In this document: positions 46,265 to 55,400 of the stretch, in pieces | Position numbering within the stretch: position 1 is the stretch's first letter | How the letters are laid out: each line of letters opens with the position of its first letter | From: an uncultured Chloroflexota bacterium | GTDB taxonomy: Bacteria; Chloroflexota; UBA11872; VXNJ01 | Assembly: GCA_913043205.1 (NCBI GenBank) | Contig: CAJWLF010000002.1 | Span: 1-64,000 of the forward strand | Direction of reading: 5' to 3' | Length of the DNA: 64,000 nt | Notes under the pieces: model-generated | Told to the model about the DNA's origin: nothing | The model's input: the letters and a program-made list of their open reading frames with translations, nothing else | Databases searched by the model: none | Position numbers and translations under genes: made by a program

Positions 46265-47908
46265 ATGAATGCCGCTCAGATCACAGTGTTCGGCGGAGCT
46301 GGACAAATCGGCGGCAATAAGATTCTTTTGCAAGATAGCGGCACTGATTTATGGTTTGATTTTGGGTTAAATTTTGAGCAGTCAGGACGCTATTTTGCCG
46401 AATTCCTAAAACCACGCGACAGTAATTCCGGACTATATGATTACTTGATGATGGATTTACTACCTCCCATCGAAGGTCTATACCGAGAAGATGCCGCAGT
46501 AAACCCCATCCACAAAACAGCTTGGCAAGCATCGATTGGGCGCTGGGGACAAAAAAGTTCAAAGACCGATGGAGTTTTATTGAGCCATGCACACATCGAT
46601 CACACCGGTTACATCGGTTTCTTGAATTCGAAAATACCCATCATTTCATCTGCAATGACTGCCGTAATCGCCAAAGCTATCCAAGATACAGGACAATCCA
46701 CACTCAGCTCAGAGATTGCGTATTTCACCAAACGTCACCAAGTCGACAATCTGCCAACTCGCCTGCTTGACACTGGAATCGACCTTGAGGTGCCTCGACT
46801 AAAAAAGCCCGTTAGCACCAAGAACACCGTCTTGGCTCGACCTTGGCTAATTACTGACTACAACAATTGGACCATTGCGGCAGACGAATTTTGGCAAGCA
46901 TCGCCAAACCCTCAACTTCCAATTTCAGGACCCATCGTTCAACCGTTCAATGGGTCAATAGGTCAATTAACCGTACGGCCTTTCCCAGTAGACCACTCGA
47001 TAGAAGGCGCACATGCTTATGCAGTAAAAACGTCAGCTGGTTGGGTTGTGTATACGGGAGACATTCGAATGCATGGACGGCGCGGCCATCAGACTAGAGC
47101 ATTTGCCGAAGCGGTCCGGAATTTAAAACCGATAGCCCTAATATGCGAAGGAACTAGAGTAAGCCCAAATCAATCTGTCTCGAGTACAGAGCAGATTGTT
47201 TCTGAAAAATCGCAACAAGCAGTAATTCAAAGTGATGGCTTAGTGATAGCTGATTTCGGCCCTAGAAACGTGGAAAGACTGATTTCGTTTTTGAATATTG
47301 CAAATAGAACTGACCGTTATCTGGTGGTCTTGAGTAAAGATGCGTATTTATTAGAAGCAATGAACAAAGTGGATAACTCAGTACCGACGGCAGCAAATCA
47401 CCCCAGGATAAAGATATATTTGGACCGTTCTAGTCAAATGAAAGTGTGGGAGCAGTTACTAGTAGCAAAAAACAAGAACAAGTTGGTTCGTTGGCAAGAC
47501 GTATCTGACAATCCAAACAAATACATAATCTGTTTGAGTCTTTATGACCTACCTAGATTACTTGACATTAATCCTAAGCAAGGCACTTATATACTGTCGA
47601 CTACTGAACCCTTCAACGTGGAAATGGAAATGGATTTTGCTAGGCTAAACAACTGGATAAAAAGATTTAATTTGTCACTAATCGGTGACCCAGATAAAAA
47701 GACCGATCAAAAGCATGCAGGATTCCATACAGGAGGACACGCTACCAGCGAAGAAATATTTGCATTCATAGAAACTGTAAACCCGCAGATGTTAATCCCT
47801 GTACATACTGAATACCCAAATTTGATGGCAGAATATGCAGACAATCTAGGAATTCATTGCGAGATTCCCAAGTTAGGGCATACCATCAAAGCCAAAAGAA
47901 TGACCTAG
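46265..47908 (+). CDS. RNase J-like metallo-beta-lactamase nuclease
   Basis: 547 residues. Metallo-beta-lactamase core with FGGAGQIGGNKI, LSHAHIDHTGYIG (zinc ligands near residue 107), VDHSIEGAHAY and VVYTGDIRMHG. A beta-CASP-like region follows, then the RNase J C-terminal motif GFHTGGHATSEEI with IPVHTEYP. Probably an exo- or endoribonuclease in mRNA turnover. The sequence diverges from standard RNase J and carries a long insert (about 35-90), so it may be a paralogue. Confidence 0.8.
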   Translation: MNAAQITVFGGAGQIGGNKILLQDSGTDLWFDFGLNFEQSGRYFAEFLKPRDSNSGLYDYLMMDLLPPIEGLYREDAAVNPIHKTAWQASIGRWGQKSSKTDGVLLSHAHIDHTGYIGFLNSKIPIISSAMTAVIAKAIQDTGQSTLSSEIAYFTKRHQVDNLPTRLLDTGIDLEVPRLKKPVSTKNTVLARPWLITDYNNWTIAADEFWQASPNPQLPISGPIVQPFNGSIGQLTVRPFPVDHSIEGAHAYAVKTSAGWVVYTGDIRMHGRRGHQTRAFAEAVRNLKPIALICEGTRVSPNQSVSSTEQIVSEKSQQAVIQSDGLVIADFGPRNVERLISFLNIANRTDRYLVVLSKDAYLLEAMNKVDNSVPTAANHPRIKIYLDRSSQMKVWEQLLVAKNKNKLVRWQDVSDNPNKYIICLSLYDLPRLLDINPKQGTYILSTTEPFNVEMEMDFARLNNWIKRFNLSLIGDPDKKTDQKHAGFHTGGHATSEEIFAFIETVNPQMLIPVHTEYPNLMAEYADNLGIHCEIPKLGHTIKAKRMT

Positions 47909-48013
47909 AATTGTTCTCGCTGTTAGGTGTTATATTTGACCTATGGATGTAAACAAGCACCACTCCTCGGTATGCTGCTACACATACAATAGCTCTATAG
48001 AGCCAACAACGAA

Positions 48014-48640
48014 TTGGATAAGCAATTGCCACGAAAAACCATAGATGTTACTCGTTGGCTCCAGGCAGATGGCCTTGCAGATGACGCCATTAAGCTGGAC
48101 ATTGAGCAAGGTGATTCACGGTCATCCCCTGTACGAACATCTCGTCATTCGTTACAAGAGGGCCAAGGAACACACGTACTTACCCCGTACTTCACAAATC
48201 TGGATGGAGCAACATTATCGGATCTCGACAACAGAATTTTCTTTGGTGAAGGCCTTATTCTACGGTTTAAATTCCCGGAAGCTAACATCGGTATTGGGCA
48301 AGCGGAGGTAGAAGAAGGAGCGGGAGGAGCTATACACGCTGGCGACATCGTGTTCATGGCAAATCTCGGAGGCGAAGAGAACTCTCCTATCCTTACACCC
48401 CAAGCCGCTAAATGGCTCGTCGAACAAGAAATCAAACTCGTGGGTTTCGACGAAGCATTCCAAGTTGATGTCGCGGATCGTTATGAGACTCACAAAGTGT
48501 TCTTAGATGCAGGGATACCCATCATACGTAACTTAACTAATCTAGATTCACCGGTGGGATTACGGGTAGCAGTGATGGCTCTTCCGCTAGCAGTTTCCAA
48601 GTCGGCATCATCACCTTGCCGGGTTTTGATTTTAGATTAA
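48014..48640 (+). CDS. Cyclase-family protein with degenerate metal motif
   Basis: 208 residues resembling the cyclase/kynurenine formamidase family: TIDVTRWL start, GQGTHVLTPYF, VGFDEAFQVD, THKVFLDAGIPIIRNLTNLD, and a C-terminal SPCRVLILD. The family metal motif HxGTHxDxPxH reads GQGTHVLTPYF, so three ligands are changed (His to Gly, Asp to Leu, His to Phe). It may not catalyse the normal hydrolysis. TTG start without a good ribosome site, so start uncertain. Confidence 0.7.
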   Translation: MDKQLPRKTIDVTRWLQADGLADDAIKLDIEQGDSRSSPVRTSRHSLQEGQGTHVLTPYFTNLDGATLSDLDNRIFFGEGLILRFKFPEANIGIGQAEVEEGAGGAIHAGDIVFMANLGGEENSPILTPQAAKWLVEQEIKLVGFDEAFQVDVADRYETHKVFLDAGIPIIRNLTNLDSPVGLRVAVMALPLAVSKSASSPCRVLILD

Positions 48641-48648
48641 ATATCCCA

Positions 48649-49074
48649 TTATTCAGCAGGGATAATTAGCTCTTGGCCGACGCTTATAAGAGACGGATCA
48701 GTGATTTGGTTAACTTTTGCTATTAACTCCATACCAACGTCGTACCGAGTAGCAATTCCGGACAACGTGTCTCCCGGCTTGACTATATATGTTTCTTCCT
48801 TCACTTCACCTGGTTGTGAAATCCGAGTTGGAGTCGGCACAGCAATGAAAACAGCGCCTGGCACTTCCAGTGCTACTATCCTAGGCGTTGGAGTCCGTAG
48901 CGGGTCTAATGCGGCGATTACTGACTTACTACCATCGCTCGTAGTTTCCATATCGAAAACCGCAGGAATCTGAGACGTATTCCGCACGTAGACCTCTAAC
49001 ACTACCAACGCTACAACAGTAATCGCTATAACGAAAAGAAGTGGCCAAAACAATACACCGCCCCTATATTTCAA
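48649..49074 (-). CDS. Membrane-anchored LysM protein
   Basis: 141 residues. One N-terminal transmembrane helix (about 8-28), a Thr/Pro-containing spacer, and a single C-terminal LysM domain (YIVKPGDTLSGIATRYDVGMELIAKVNQI, then ISVGQELIIP). It should be anchored in the cytoplasmic membrane with the glycan-binding LysM outside. No catalytic domain is attached. Confidence 0.88.
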   Translation of the reverse strand: MKYRGGVLFWPLLFVIAITVVALVVLEVYVRNTSQIPAVFDMETTSDGSKSVIAALDPLRTPTPRIVALEVPGAVFIAVPTPTRISQPGEVKEETYIVKPGDTLSGIATRYDVGMELIAKVNQITDPSLISVGQELIIPAE

Positions 49075-49176
49075 TTTGGCCTACTTGAATACAAATTGCC
49101 ACCAGCTCTCTTAGTGACCGGAACTTAAAATACGGCTCTTCCTATTCAGATCGAGACCATAATTTGCAACATTCAT

Positions 49177-49254
49177 TGGGGTGGCCGAGGGGGTTCGAAC
49201 CCCCGACCTCTTGGGCCACAACCAAGCGCTCTAACCGACTGAGCTACGGCCACC
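49177..49254 (-). tRNA. tRNA-His (GTG)
   Basis: On the minus strand the full cloverleaf is visible. The acceptor stem GTGGCCG/CGGCCAC has an extra 5' G opposite C73, a histidine identity element. The D-arm is GCTC...GAGC, the anticodon stem CTTGG/CCAAG encloses loop TTGTGGC (anticodon GTG), and the T-arm is GGGGG TTCGAAC CCCCT. The CCA end is encoded (49177-49179). Confidence 0.96.
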
Positions 49255-49457
49255 ATGCTAAATCCCACAAAACTTTTGATCTCTAACTTCAACCACATGG
49301 CAAATTCTAGCAGTGTTAGCCCGAACTAAACACTGAACAAAACCAAAAGAATAGTTGGAGTGTAGGCTGAACCAGAAGTACAATCTGGCTAAACTAACCC
49401 ACAGTATGAAAATGTATCATCTAACATACAACCACACGCGAAAGATACCACAAAGAT
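49255..49457. other. Intergenic region, nothing recognised
   Basis: The gap 49075-49457 is 383 bp long and contains the tRNA-His gene. In the remaining 49075-49176 and 49255-49457 I see no further gene, terminator or repeat. The latter part should hold the promoter for vanZ-guaB. Confidence 0.5.
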
Positions 49458-49889
49458 TTGCTTGCACGTAGGACGTTAAATTCATGGGTTCCCGTATGTG
49501 TATGGTCTGCAGCGATATTTGTCTTATCGCACCAATCATCCCTGCCAGAGCTTCCCAACAAAACTACTGACACCATGGCAAAAGCATTCGGTCACTTCGT
49601 AGAGTTCGGTGTTTTATCCCTTTTGGTGTACCGTGCACTATACCGGAAACATGTTGACTGGACTAAGGCGGCTGCTATTTCCATATTTTTCTGTTTGACA
49701 TACGCAATATCGGACGAATTACACCAAACGTTTGTACCTGGCAGACACCCATCATTGTCAGACATAGTGATTGATGTATTGGGAGTAATTACGGGCATGT
49801 TGGTTGCCGTAGCCATATCTGTTAAATTCCCGCTAAACACTGTCATTTTCCCAAACCAAGTAACCACAACCAGAGAAAGGAACCAGTAG
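49458..49889 (+). CDS. VanZ family membrane protein
   Basis: 143 residues, four transmembrane helices. VanZ-like pattern: N-terminal WVPVCVWSAAIFVLSHQSSLPELP, then AKAFGHFVEFGVLSLLVYRAL, and YAISDELHQTFVPGRHPSLSDIVIDVLGVITGML. Function of stand-alone VanZ proteins is poorly known; some affect teicoplanin or lipid-related resistance. TTG start after AAAGAT. guaB begins 3 nt downstream, so they are co-transcribed. Confidence 0.85.
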   Translation: MLARRTLNSWVPVCVWSAAIFVLSHQSSLPELPNKTTDTMAKAFGHFVEFGVLSLLVYRALYRKHVDWTKAAAISIFFCLTYAISDELHQTFVPGRHPSLSDIVIDVLGVITGMLVAVAISVKFPLNTVIFPNQVTTTRERNQ

Positions 49890-49892
49890 CCA

Positions 49893-51374
49893 ATGCATGG
49901 CGAAAAGTTTATGGATCACGGCTTAACCTTCGATGATGTTTTATTGGTGCCAGGAAAATCAAATATTCTTCCTATGGAAGCCACACTGGATACTAAGTTA
50001 ACTCCTAACATAACGTTAAAAACCCCTCTGTTGTCATCACCCATGGATACCGTCACCGAATCTGCCATGGCGATAGCTATGGCTAGAGAAGGTGGATTAG
50101 GGGTAATTCACCGCAACCTATCGATCGAAGAACAGGTATCAGAAATAGACAAGGTCAAAAGATCTCAGTCTGGAATGATTACAGACCCCATAACACTGGA
50201 GCCTCAATCCAAACTAGGTGAAGCCCTTGACGCTATGCGCAAATACCATATATCTGGAGTTCCAATTACAGGTCCAGACGGCAAACTCATGGGTATTCTG
50301 ACCAATCGAGACATACGTTTTGTTCGCGACAATAACGTACCGGTAGAAGACTTGATGACAAGCGACAACCTAGTGACCGTTCCCATAGGTACTACACTAG
50401 ATGATGCAGAAGATATCCTTCATCAACATCGAGTGGAAAAATTACTAGTCGTCGACGACGGGTTCTACCTAAAAGGCCTAATTACTGTTAAGGATCTGTC
50501 AAAACGAAAACAACACCCTGATGCATCTTTTGACCCAAAAGGCCGACTATTGGTAGGGGCAGCGGTGGGAGTAGATGAAGATGCGAAAGACCGTGCCGTC
50601 GCCCTTGCAGAGTCCGGAGTAGATGTCCTTGTCTGCGATACAGCTCATGGCCATAGCTCTAGAGTTTTGGCAATGACAGAGTGGTTGAGATCAAACTTAG
50701 ATGTGGACATTATCTCCGGTAACGTCGCTACAGCGTCCGGAGCTTCAGATCTCATTGCGGCAGGCTGTCATGCGGTGCGAGTTGGGGTGGGACCTGCCGC
50801 AATCTGCACAACTCGTGTAGTAGCAGGTGTAGGTGTTCCTCAAGTGACAGCCGTCAACGATGCTGCATCAGTATGCACGGAGCACGGTATTGGATTAATT
50901 TCCGACGGAGGGATACGGTACTCTGGGGACGTTGCCAAAGCCATAGCAGCTGGGGCGGATGCTGTCATGATAGGTAGCTTGTTTGCAGGCACTGACGAAA
51001 GCCCAGGCGAAATAATACTCTCACAAGGCGAGCGAGTTAAAGACTATCGAGGGATGGGGTCCATCGGTGCTATGCGAGCCAGAGGCTATAGTAAGGACAG
51101 ATATTTTCAAGATAGTATTGAGGACGATTCCGGGCTCATTGCTGAAGGCATAGAGGGGCAAATTGCTTATCGAGGAGCACTCTCTATAACGGTCAGGCAA
51201 TTGATTGGAGGTCTGCGACAAGCTATGGGTTACTGCGGCACGCCTGACATAGCTGAACTTAAGGCAAAGGCAAGATTTGTAACCATGTCAGTCGCTGCAC
51301 TGCGTGAGAGTCATCCTCACGACGTAATAATCACCAAGGAGGCTCCAAATTACCAGACTCAAGCGCGCCGTTAA
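49893..51374 (+). CDS. guaB: IMP dehydrogenase
   Basis: 493 residues. TIM barrel interrupted by two CBS domains (about 95-215). N-terminal [26 protein letters not shown], the catalytic Cys in [12 protein letters not shown], and [17 protein letters not shown]. Oxidises IMP to XMP for guanine nucleotides. AAAGGA precedes the ATG. Followed at 113 bp by lysS. Confidence 0.96.
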   Translation: MHGEKFMDHGLTFDDVLLVPGKSNILPMEATLDTKLTPNITLKTPLLSSPMDTVTESAMAIAMAREGGLGVIHRNLSIEEQVSEIDKVKRSQSGMITDPITLEPQSKLGEALDAMRKYHISGVPITGPDGKLMGILTNRDIRFVRDNNVPVEDLMTSDNLVTVPIGTTLDDAEDILHQHRVEKLLVVDDGFYLKGLITVKDLSKRKQHPDASFDPKGRLLVGAAVGVDEDAKDRAVALAESGVDVLVCDTAHGHSSRVLAMTEWLRSNLDVDIISGNVATASGASDLIAAGCHAVRVGVGPAAICTTRVVAGVGVPQVTAVNDAASVCTEHGIGLISDGGIRYSGDVAKAIAAGADAVMIGSLFAGTDESPGEIILSQGERVKDYRGMGSIGAMRARGYSKDRYFQDSIEDDSGLIAEGIEGQIAYRGALSITVRQLIGGLRQAMGYCGTPDIAELKAKARFVTMSVAALRESHPHDVIITKEAPNYQTQARR

Positions 51375-51403
51375 CTCGAAGATTGAGCTATAGAGGCAAG
51401 TCT

Positions 51404-51487
51404 ATGACCCTATTGAGGGCAATCAAAACAGCATTACTGGTGATTTCTTATTGGACATACCGACCAATAAGCAAGCAACATATTTAA
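51404..51487 (+). CDS. Putative 27-residue leader ORF of lysS
   Basis: ATG with GAGG 7 nt upstream opens a 27-codon frame (MTLLRAIKTALLVISYWTYR and seven more). Its TAA is directly followed by the lysS ATG, so both lie in one frame separated only by the stop. It may be a leader peptide coupling translation into lysS, or a small hydrophobic peptide. Only two lysine codons occur, so classic lysine attenuation is not evident. Confidence 0.35.
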   Translation: MTLLRAIKTALLVISYWTYRPISKQHI

Positions 51488-52981
51488 ATGCAAACAAACC
51501 CACCAAAAGGCGAAGAGTTAGACGGCAATTTAATTGCCCCACGGCTAGATAAGCTCGCACGAATCCGAGAATTAGGTTTGTCACCTTACCCTGATCAGTT
51601 CGCACAGACTCACACATTGAAGGAGGTGGTAACCTTCAACCCGGAGGCGCCTGACACACCTACCAAATTCGCAGCATCCGGGAGATTAATGCGCATAAAT
51701 CACATGGGTAAGAGCTCTTTCGCGCATATACAGGACGATGGCCACAGACTTCAACTCTATTTTCAGAAGGACACGCTAGGAGAAGAATCTTATTCTCAAT
51801 TTGTTGATTTGTTTGACCTAGGTGATTTCTTGGGAGCGGAAGGCAAATTATTCAAGACTCGAACCGGTGAACTTACTCTGCGCGTGGAGCAATATTTAAT
51901 GCTTTCTAAAAGCCTTAGACCATTGCCAGAGAAATATCACGGTCTACAAGACCCGGAAACTCGCTATAGACAACGATACCTGGACCTTATCTCCAACAAA
52001 AATACCAGAAACATTTTTGTAGCCAGAACAAAAGTCGTTTCGGCAATGCGCCATTTCTTGGACTCTAGTGGATTTATTGAAGTGGAAACCCCAACCCTTC
52101 AACCGCTCTATGGAGGGGCTTCGGCCGAACCATTCACCACCCGTTACAGGGTATTGGACCGAGATTTCTATCTACGCATCTCCGACGAGCTCTACCTAAA
52201 GAGGTTAGTCATAGGTGGATTAGATCGGGTGTATGAAATCTGCAAGGACTTTCGTAATGAAGGAATTGACCGTACCCATAGTCCAGAATTCACAATGATG
52301 GAATGTTATCAGGCCTACTCCAATTACTTGGACATGATGGATCTAACGGAACGACTAGTCGCCCATATTGCTGTTCATGTAAATGGAACCACTAGCGCCG
52401 CATTTGGGGACAACGAATTAAACTTCAACCCACCATGGAACCGACTGGATTTTCGGGAATCGATACTCAATACAGTAGGAATAGATTTAGACGATTTCAT
52501 AGAAGCCAAACAATTGGCATCAGAATCGCTTAAGGCCGGAGTGAAAACCAATCCGGAACTTGGCTTAGCTAAAGTCCAAGACCAATTATTTGAAGCAACT
52601 GTCGTACCCACTCTGATACAGCCCACTTTTGTACACGATTTCCCGTTAAGCATGTCTCCACTCGCAAAGGAACTTAGCGATAAGCCCGGATATGCTGCCA
52701 GGTTCGAACCGTACGCCGGTAAAATGGAGTTTGGGAATGCTTTCAGCGAATTAAACGATCCTCAAGAACAACGACGTCGTTTCTTAATGCAAGCAGAAGC
52801 CATAAAACTAGGCGACGCAGAAGCTCAACAACTGGACGAAGATTTCATACGTGCAATGGAGCACGGAATGCCCCCCACCGGAGGCCTTGGAATCGGTATA
52901 GATCGATTAGTGATGCTACTTACAGGAAACCAAAATATCCGTGAGGTCATCTTGTTCCCTTCATTGAGGACGTTGGAGTGA
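51488..52981 (+). CDS. lysS: Lysyl-tRNA synthetase, class II
   Basis: 497 residues. N-terminal OB anticodon domain (FAASGRLMRINHMGKSSFAHIQDD). Class II core motif 1 (FIEVETPTLQPLYGGASAEPF), motif 2 (RVYEICKDFRNEGIDRTHSPEFTMMECYQAY) and motif 3 (GGLGIGIDRLVMLLTG). Length fits. serS follows after 6 bp. Confidence 0.96.
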   Translation: MQTNPPKGEELDGNLIAPRLDKLARIRELGLSPYPDQFAQTHTLKEVVTFNPEAPDTPTKFAASGRLMRINHMGKSSFAHIQDDGHRLQLYFQKDTLGEESYSQFVDLFDLGDFLGAEGKLFKTRTGELTLRVEQYLMLSKSLRPLPEKYHGLQDPETRYRQRYLDLISNKNTRNIFVARTKVVSAMRHFLDSSGFIEVETPTLQPLYGGASAEPFTTRYRVLDRDFYLRISDELYLKRLVIGGLDRVYEICKDFRNEGIDRTHSPEFTMMECYQAYSNYLDMMDLTERLVAHIAVHVNGTTSAAFGDNELNFNPPWNRLDFRESILNTVGIDLDDFIEAKQLASESLKAGVKTNPELGLAKVQDQLFEATVVPTLIQPTFVHDFPLSMSPLAKELSDKPGYAARFEPYAGKMEFGNAFSELNDPQEQRRRFLMQAEAIKLGDAEAQQLDEDFIRAMEHGMPPTGGLGIGIDRLVMLLTGNQNIREVILFPSLRTLE

Positions 52982-52987
52982 TAACGC

Positions 52988-54256
52988 TTGCTTAGCCTGG
53001 ATTACGTACGAAACCACAGCGACTTAGTACGCTCTGGAATACGAGCAAAAGGCCACGATCCAAAGATTCTAGATTCTGTATTAGAGCTGGACCGGCAACG
53101 TCGACAAGTACTTGTTGACTTAGAGTCGTTGCGCCATAAAGTAAAAAGCTTGTCTAAAACAATTGGTAGCTGCAAAAAAGATGAGCGTGAAGAATTGATA
53201 AAAATGTCAAAGGCCATTTCAGCGCGTATTTCACCATTAGAAACCCAGTTAGGGACTATTGACAACGATCTTCGCAAGGCAATGCTCAACATTCCCAATA
53301 TCCCTCATCATTCTGTACCTGCAGGAGATAGCGCTTCAGACAACAAAGAGTTAGAGCGGGGCGGCAGAATGGTTACGTTCGAGTTCGATCCTCTCGATCA
53401 CGTATCACTAGGGACAAGGCTTGGACTAATTGATTTCGACAGAGCGGCAGCAGTTTCCGGGACAGGATTCTGGGTGTTTTGCGGAGCCGGAGCCCGTCTT
53501 CAACGAGCACTAATCAATTTGATGCTAGATACACATACGGCAAACGCTAATTACAAAGAGATTTACACACCTTCCTTGATACGAACTGAGTCACTTGTCG
53601 GCACCGGGCAATTGCCCAAATTTGCCGAAGATCAATACAAGATTCAAGGGGAGGACCTGTGGCTGACTCCTACTGCAGAAGTTCCAATTACTAACCTTCA
53701 CAGAGATGAGATAATCATTGGTGAAGATTTACCCATATATTATGCGGGCTACACACCCTGCTTTAGAAAGGAAGCCGGAGCTGCTGGCCAAGACACCAAA
53801 GGCTTGCTGAGAGTCCATCAGTTCGACAAGGTTGAATTGGTAAAAATCGTAAAACCTCAAGACTCCTATGACGAACTCGAATCGCTGCTACGATCCGTTT
53901 TGGAAGTAGTTTCGATACTAGAGTTACCTTATCGAGTAATTGAACTCTGCAGTGGAGAGTTGAGTTTTTCAAATAGTAAATGTTACGACCTGGAAGTCTG
54001 GGCTCCTGGTACCAACGCCTGGCTAGAAGTATCGTCAGTATCAAATTTCGAAAGCTATCAAGCCAGAAGAGCTCAAATTAGATTCCGTAACGACGCTGGC
54101 AAAGTTGAGTATGCTCACACTCTGAATGGATCGGGCACAGCTCTACCAAGAATAGTGGTATCCATTCTAGAAAATTATCAGAACTCAGATGGAAGTGTCA
54201 CCGTTCCAAAGGCTCTACAAGAATCCATGGGCACTGACATTCTTACCATTGAATGA
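52988..54256 (+). CDS. serS: Seryl-tRNA synthetase
   Basis: 422 residues. N-terminal tRNA-binding coiled-coil (about 25-105), then class II core with TAEVPITNLH, motif 2 CFRKEAGAAGQDTKGLLRVHQF, and motif 3 LNGSGTALPRIVVSILENYQ. TTG start with GGAG 8 nt upstream, inside the lysS 3' end. Same operon as guaB-lysS or lysS alone. Confidence 0.96.
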   Translation: MLSLDYVRNHSDLVRSGIRAKGHDPKILDSVLELDRQRRQVLVDLESLRHKVKSLSKTIGSCKKDEREELIKMSKAISARISPLETQLGTIDNDLRKAMLNIPNIPHHSVPAGDSASDNKELERGGRMVTFEFDPLDHVSLGTRLGLIDFDRAAAVSGTGFWVFCGAGARLQRALINLMLDTHTANANYKEIYTPSLIRTESLVGTGQLPKFAEDQYKIQGEDLWLTPTAEVPITNLHRDEIIIGEDLPIYYAGYTPCFRKEAGAAGQDTKGLLRVHQFDKVELVKIVKPQDSYDELESLLRSVLEVVSILELPYRVIELCSGELSFSNSKCYDLEVWAPGTNAWLEVSSVSNFESYQARRAQIRFRNDAGKVEYAHTLNGSGTALPRIVVSILENYQNSDGSVTVPKALQESMGTDILTIE

Positions 54257-54305
54257 AATTTGATTCTATATCATCAGAATTGGTGAACTTTCAAAATTAT
54301 GTGCG

Positions 54306-55400
54306 TCAGAGGGTGTCTTTGCTACCCGATCCTGAGTATTGAAACATCACCTTGAATCGACCCATTTCCAACGGGTCTAACAGTTGCGCAATGGATTCTC
54401 GCTCCTGCGAATAACGGTCACCAGAAACGCCACTTTGATACAAATAAGGCAAATAGTCTCCTATTCCAAGATCGGTTAGAAATTGGGCCTGTGAAATGAC
54501 AGTCGCAGACCTGATTCCATACTGCTTAGCTACTCCCGTTAAGTGATCAAAGTTCACATGGGCCGTCAGATCTTGGAGCCCTGGCCTTTGAAGCAAATTT
54601 TCCGAAATCCCATTATCGCCATATGCCAACGCAGTTCCCTTAGGAAAACGTCCTGAATGTATTTCGGAAGAAGATCCTCCATAGTCGATCACCGTCATTG
54701 CCAAGGTCGAAGACATGTTACTTATGCGGTGGTACTGACGCTCCATATCAGGTCGGAATTCTAACTGGCCTCCATCTGGCACATTAGATCCATATTTTGT
54801 GGCATATTGGACAGCATCGTCTTCGGCGGGATACGGAATCCATCCCAAATCCCTTCCGTTACCCGAGACACCTACACGCATCTCTAGCCATTTCAAACCA
54901 TGCCGTTTCAAAATATCAAAAGGTAGTGAATCAAAATATTCATTGGCGATTATCAGACAATATTCATGATATTCAATCTCCTCAATATCACTGACCAATT
55001 CCAGGCCTCTCAACTTATTTGCCCGACATCTCCGTCCAGGGCCGATCTCAACCCCAATGTACTCCATAGCTTGCCCCCAATTTGTTTCATCCGAAATTGC
55101 CAAAATTGATTCGGCAATTCGACCTTCACCACAACCCAACTCTACAACAGCAAATTGGCCCGGTTGACCAAAGCTATTCCATGTATTTTTCACATGGTTA
55201 GATAGCATGCCGCCAAAAACCGGATGCATGCTCGCACTAGTCCCATAATGTGCATACGGGTTTCCAACACCCATGTAGTACCCAAAATGCTGATCGTATA
55301 AAGCCATCGACATAAAATCAGAAAACCTAATAGGTCCGTTATCGGCAATACGACTCTTGAGGCTACCGAATACTTCATGGGCCATATCGCAATCAGTCAC
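54306..55400 (-). CDS. SAM-dependent methyltransferase, MidA/NDUFAF7 family
   Basis: About 364 residues. Pattern matches MidA/DUF185: PIRFSDFMSMALYDQHFGYYMG, HYGTSASMHPVFGGMLS, the SAM-binding VVELGCGEGRIAESIL, LIIANEYFDSLPFDIL and LTAHVNFDHL. In mitochondria NDUFAF7 methylates an arginine of complex I 49-kDa subunit (NuoD homologue); the nearby nuo cluster makes a similar role tempting but unproven. Start is GTG 55400 (overlapping hyuA by 8 nt) or ATG 55385. Confidence 0.85.
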   Translation of the reverse strand: MTDCDMAHEVFGSLKSRIADNGPIRFSDFMSMALYDQHFGYYMGVGNPYAHYGTSASMHPVFGGMLSNHVKNTWNSFGQPGQFAVVELGCGEGRIAESILAISDETNWGQAMEYIGVEIGPGRRCRANKLRGLELVSDIEEIEYHEYCLIIANEYFDSLPFDILKRHGLKWLEMRVGVSGNGRDLGWIPYPAEDDAVQYATKYGSNVPDGGQLEFRPDMERQYHRISNMSSTLAMTVIDYGGSSSEIHSGRFPKGTALAYGDNGISENLLQRPGLQDLTAHVNFDHLTGVAKQYGIRSATVISQAQFLTDLGIGDYLPYLYQSGVSGDRYSQERESIAQLLDPLEMGRFKVMFQYSGSGSKDTL

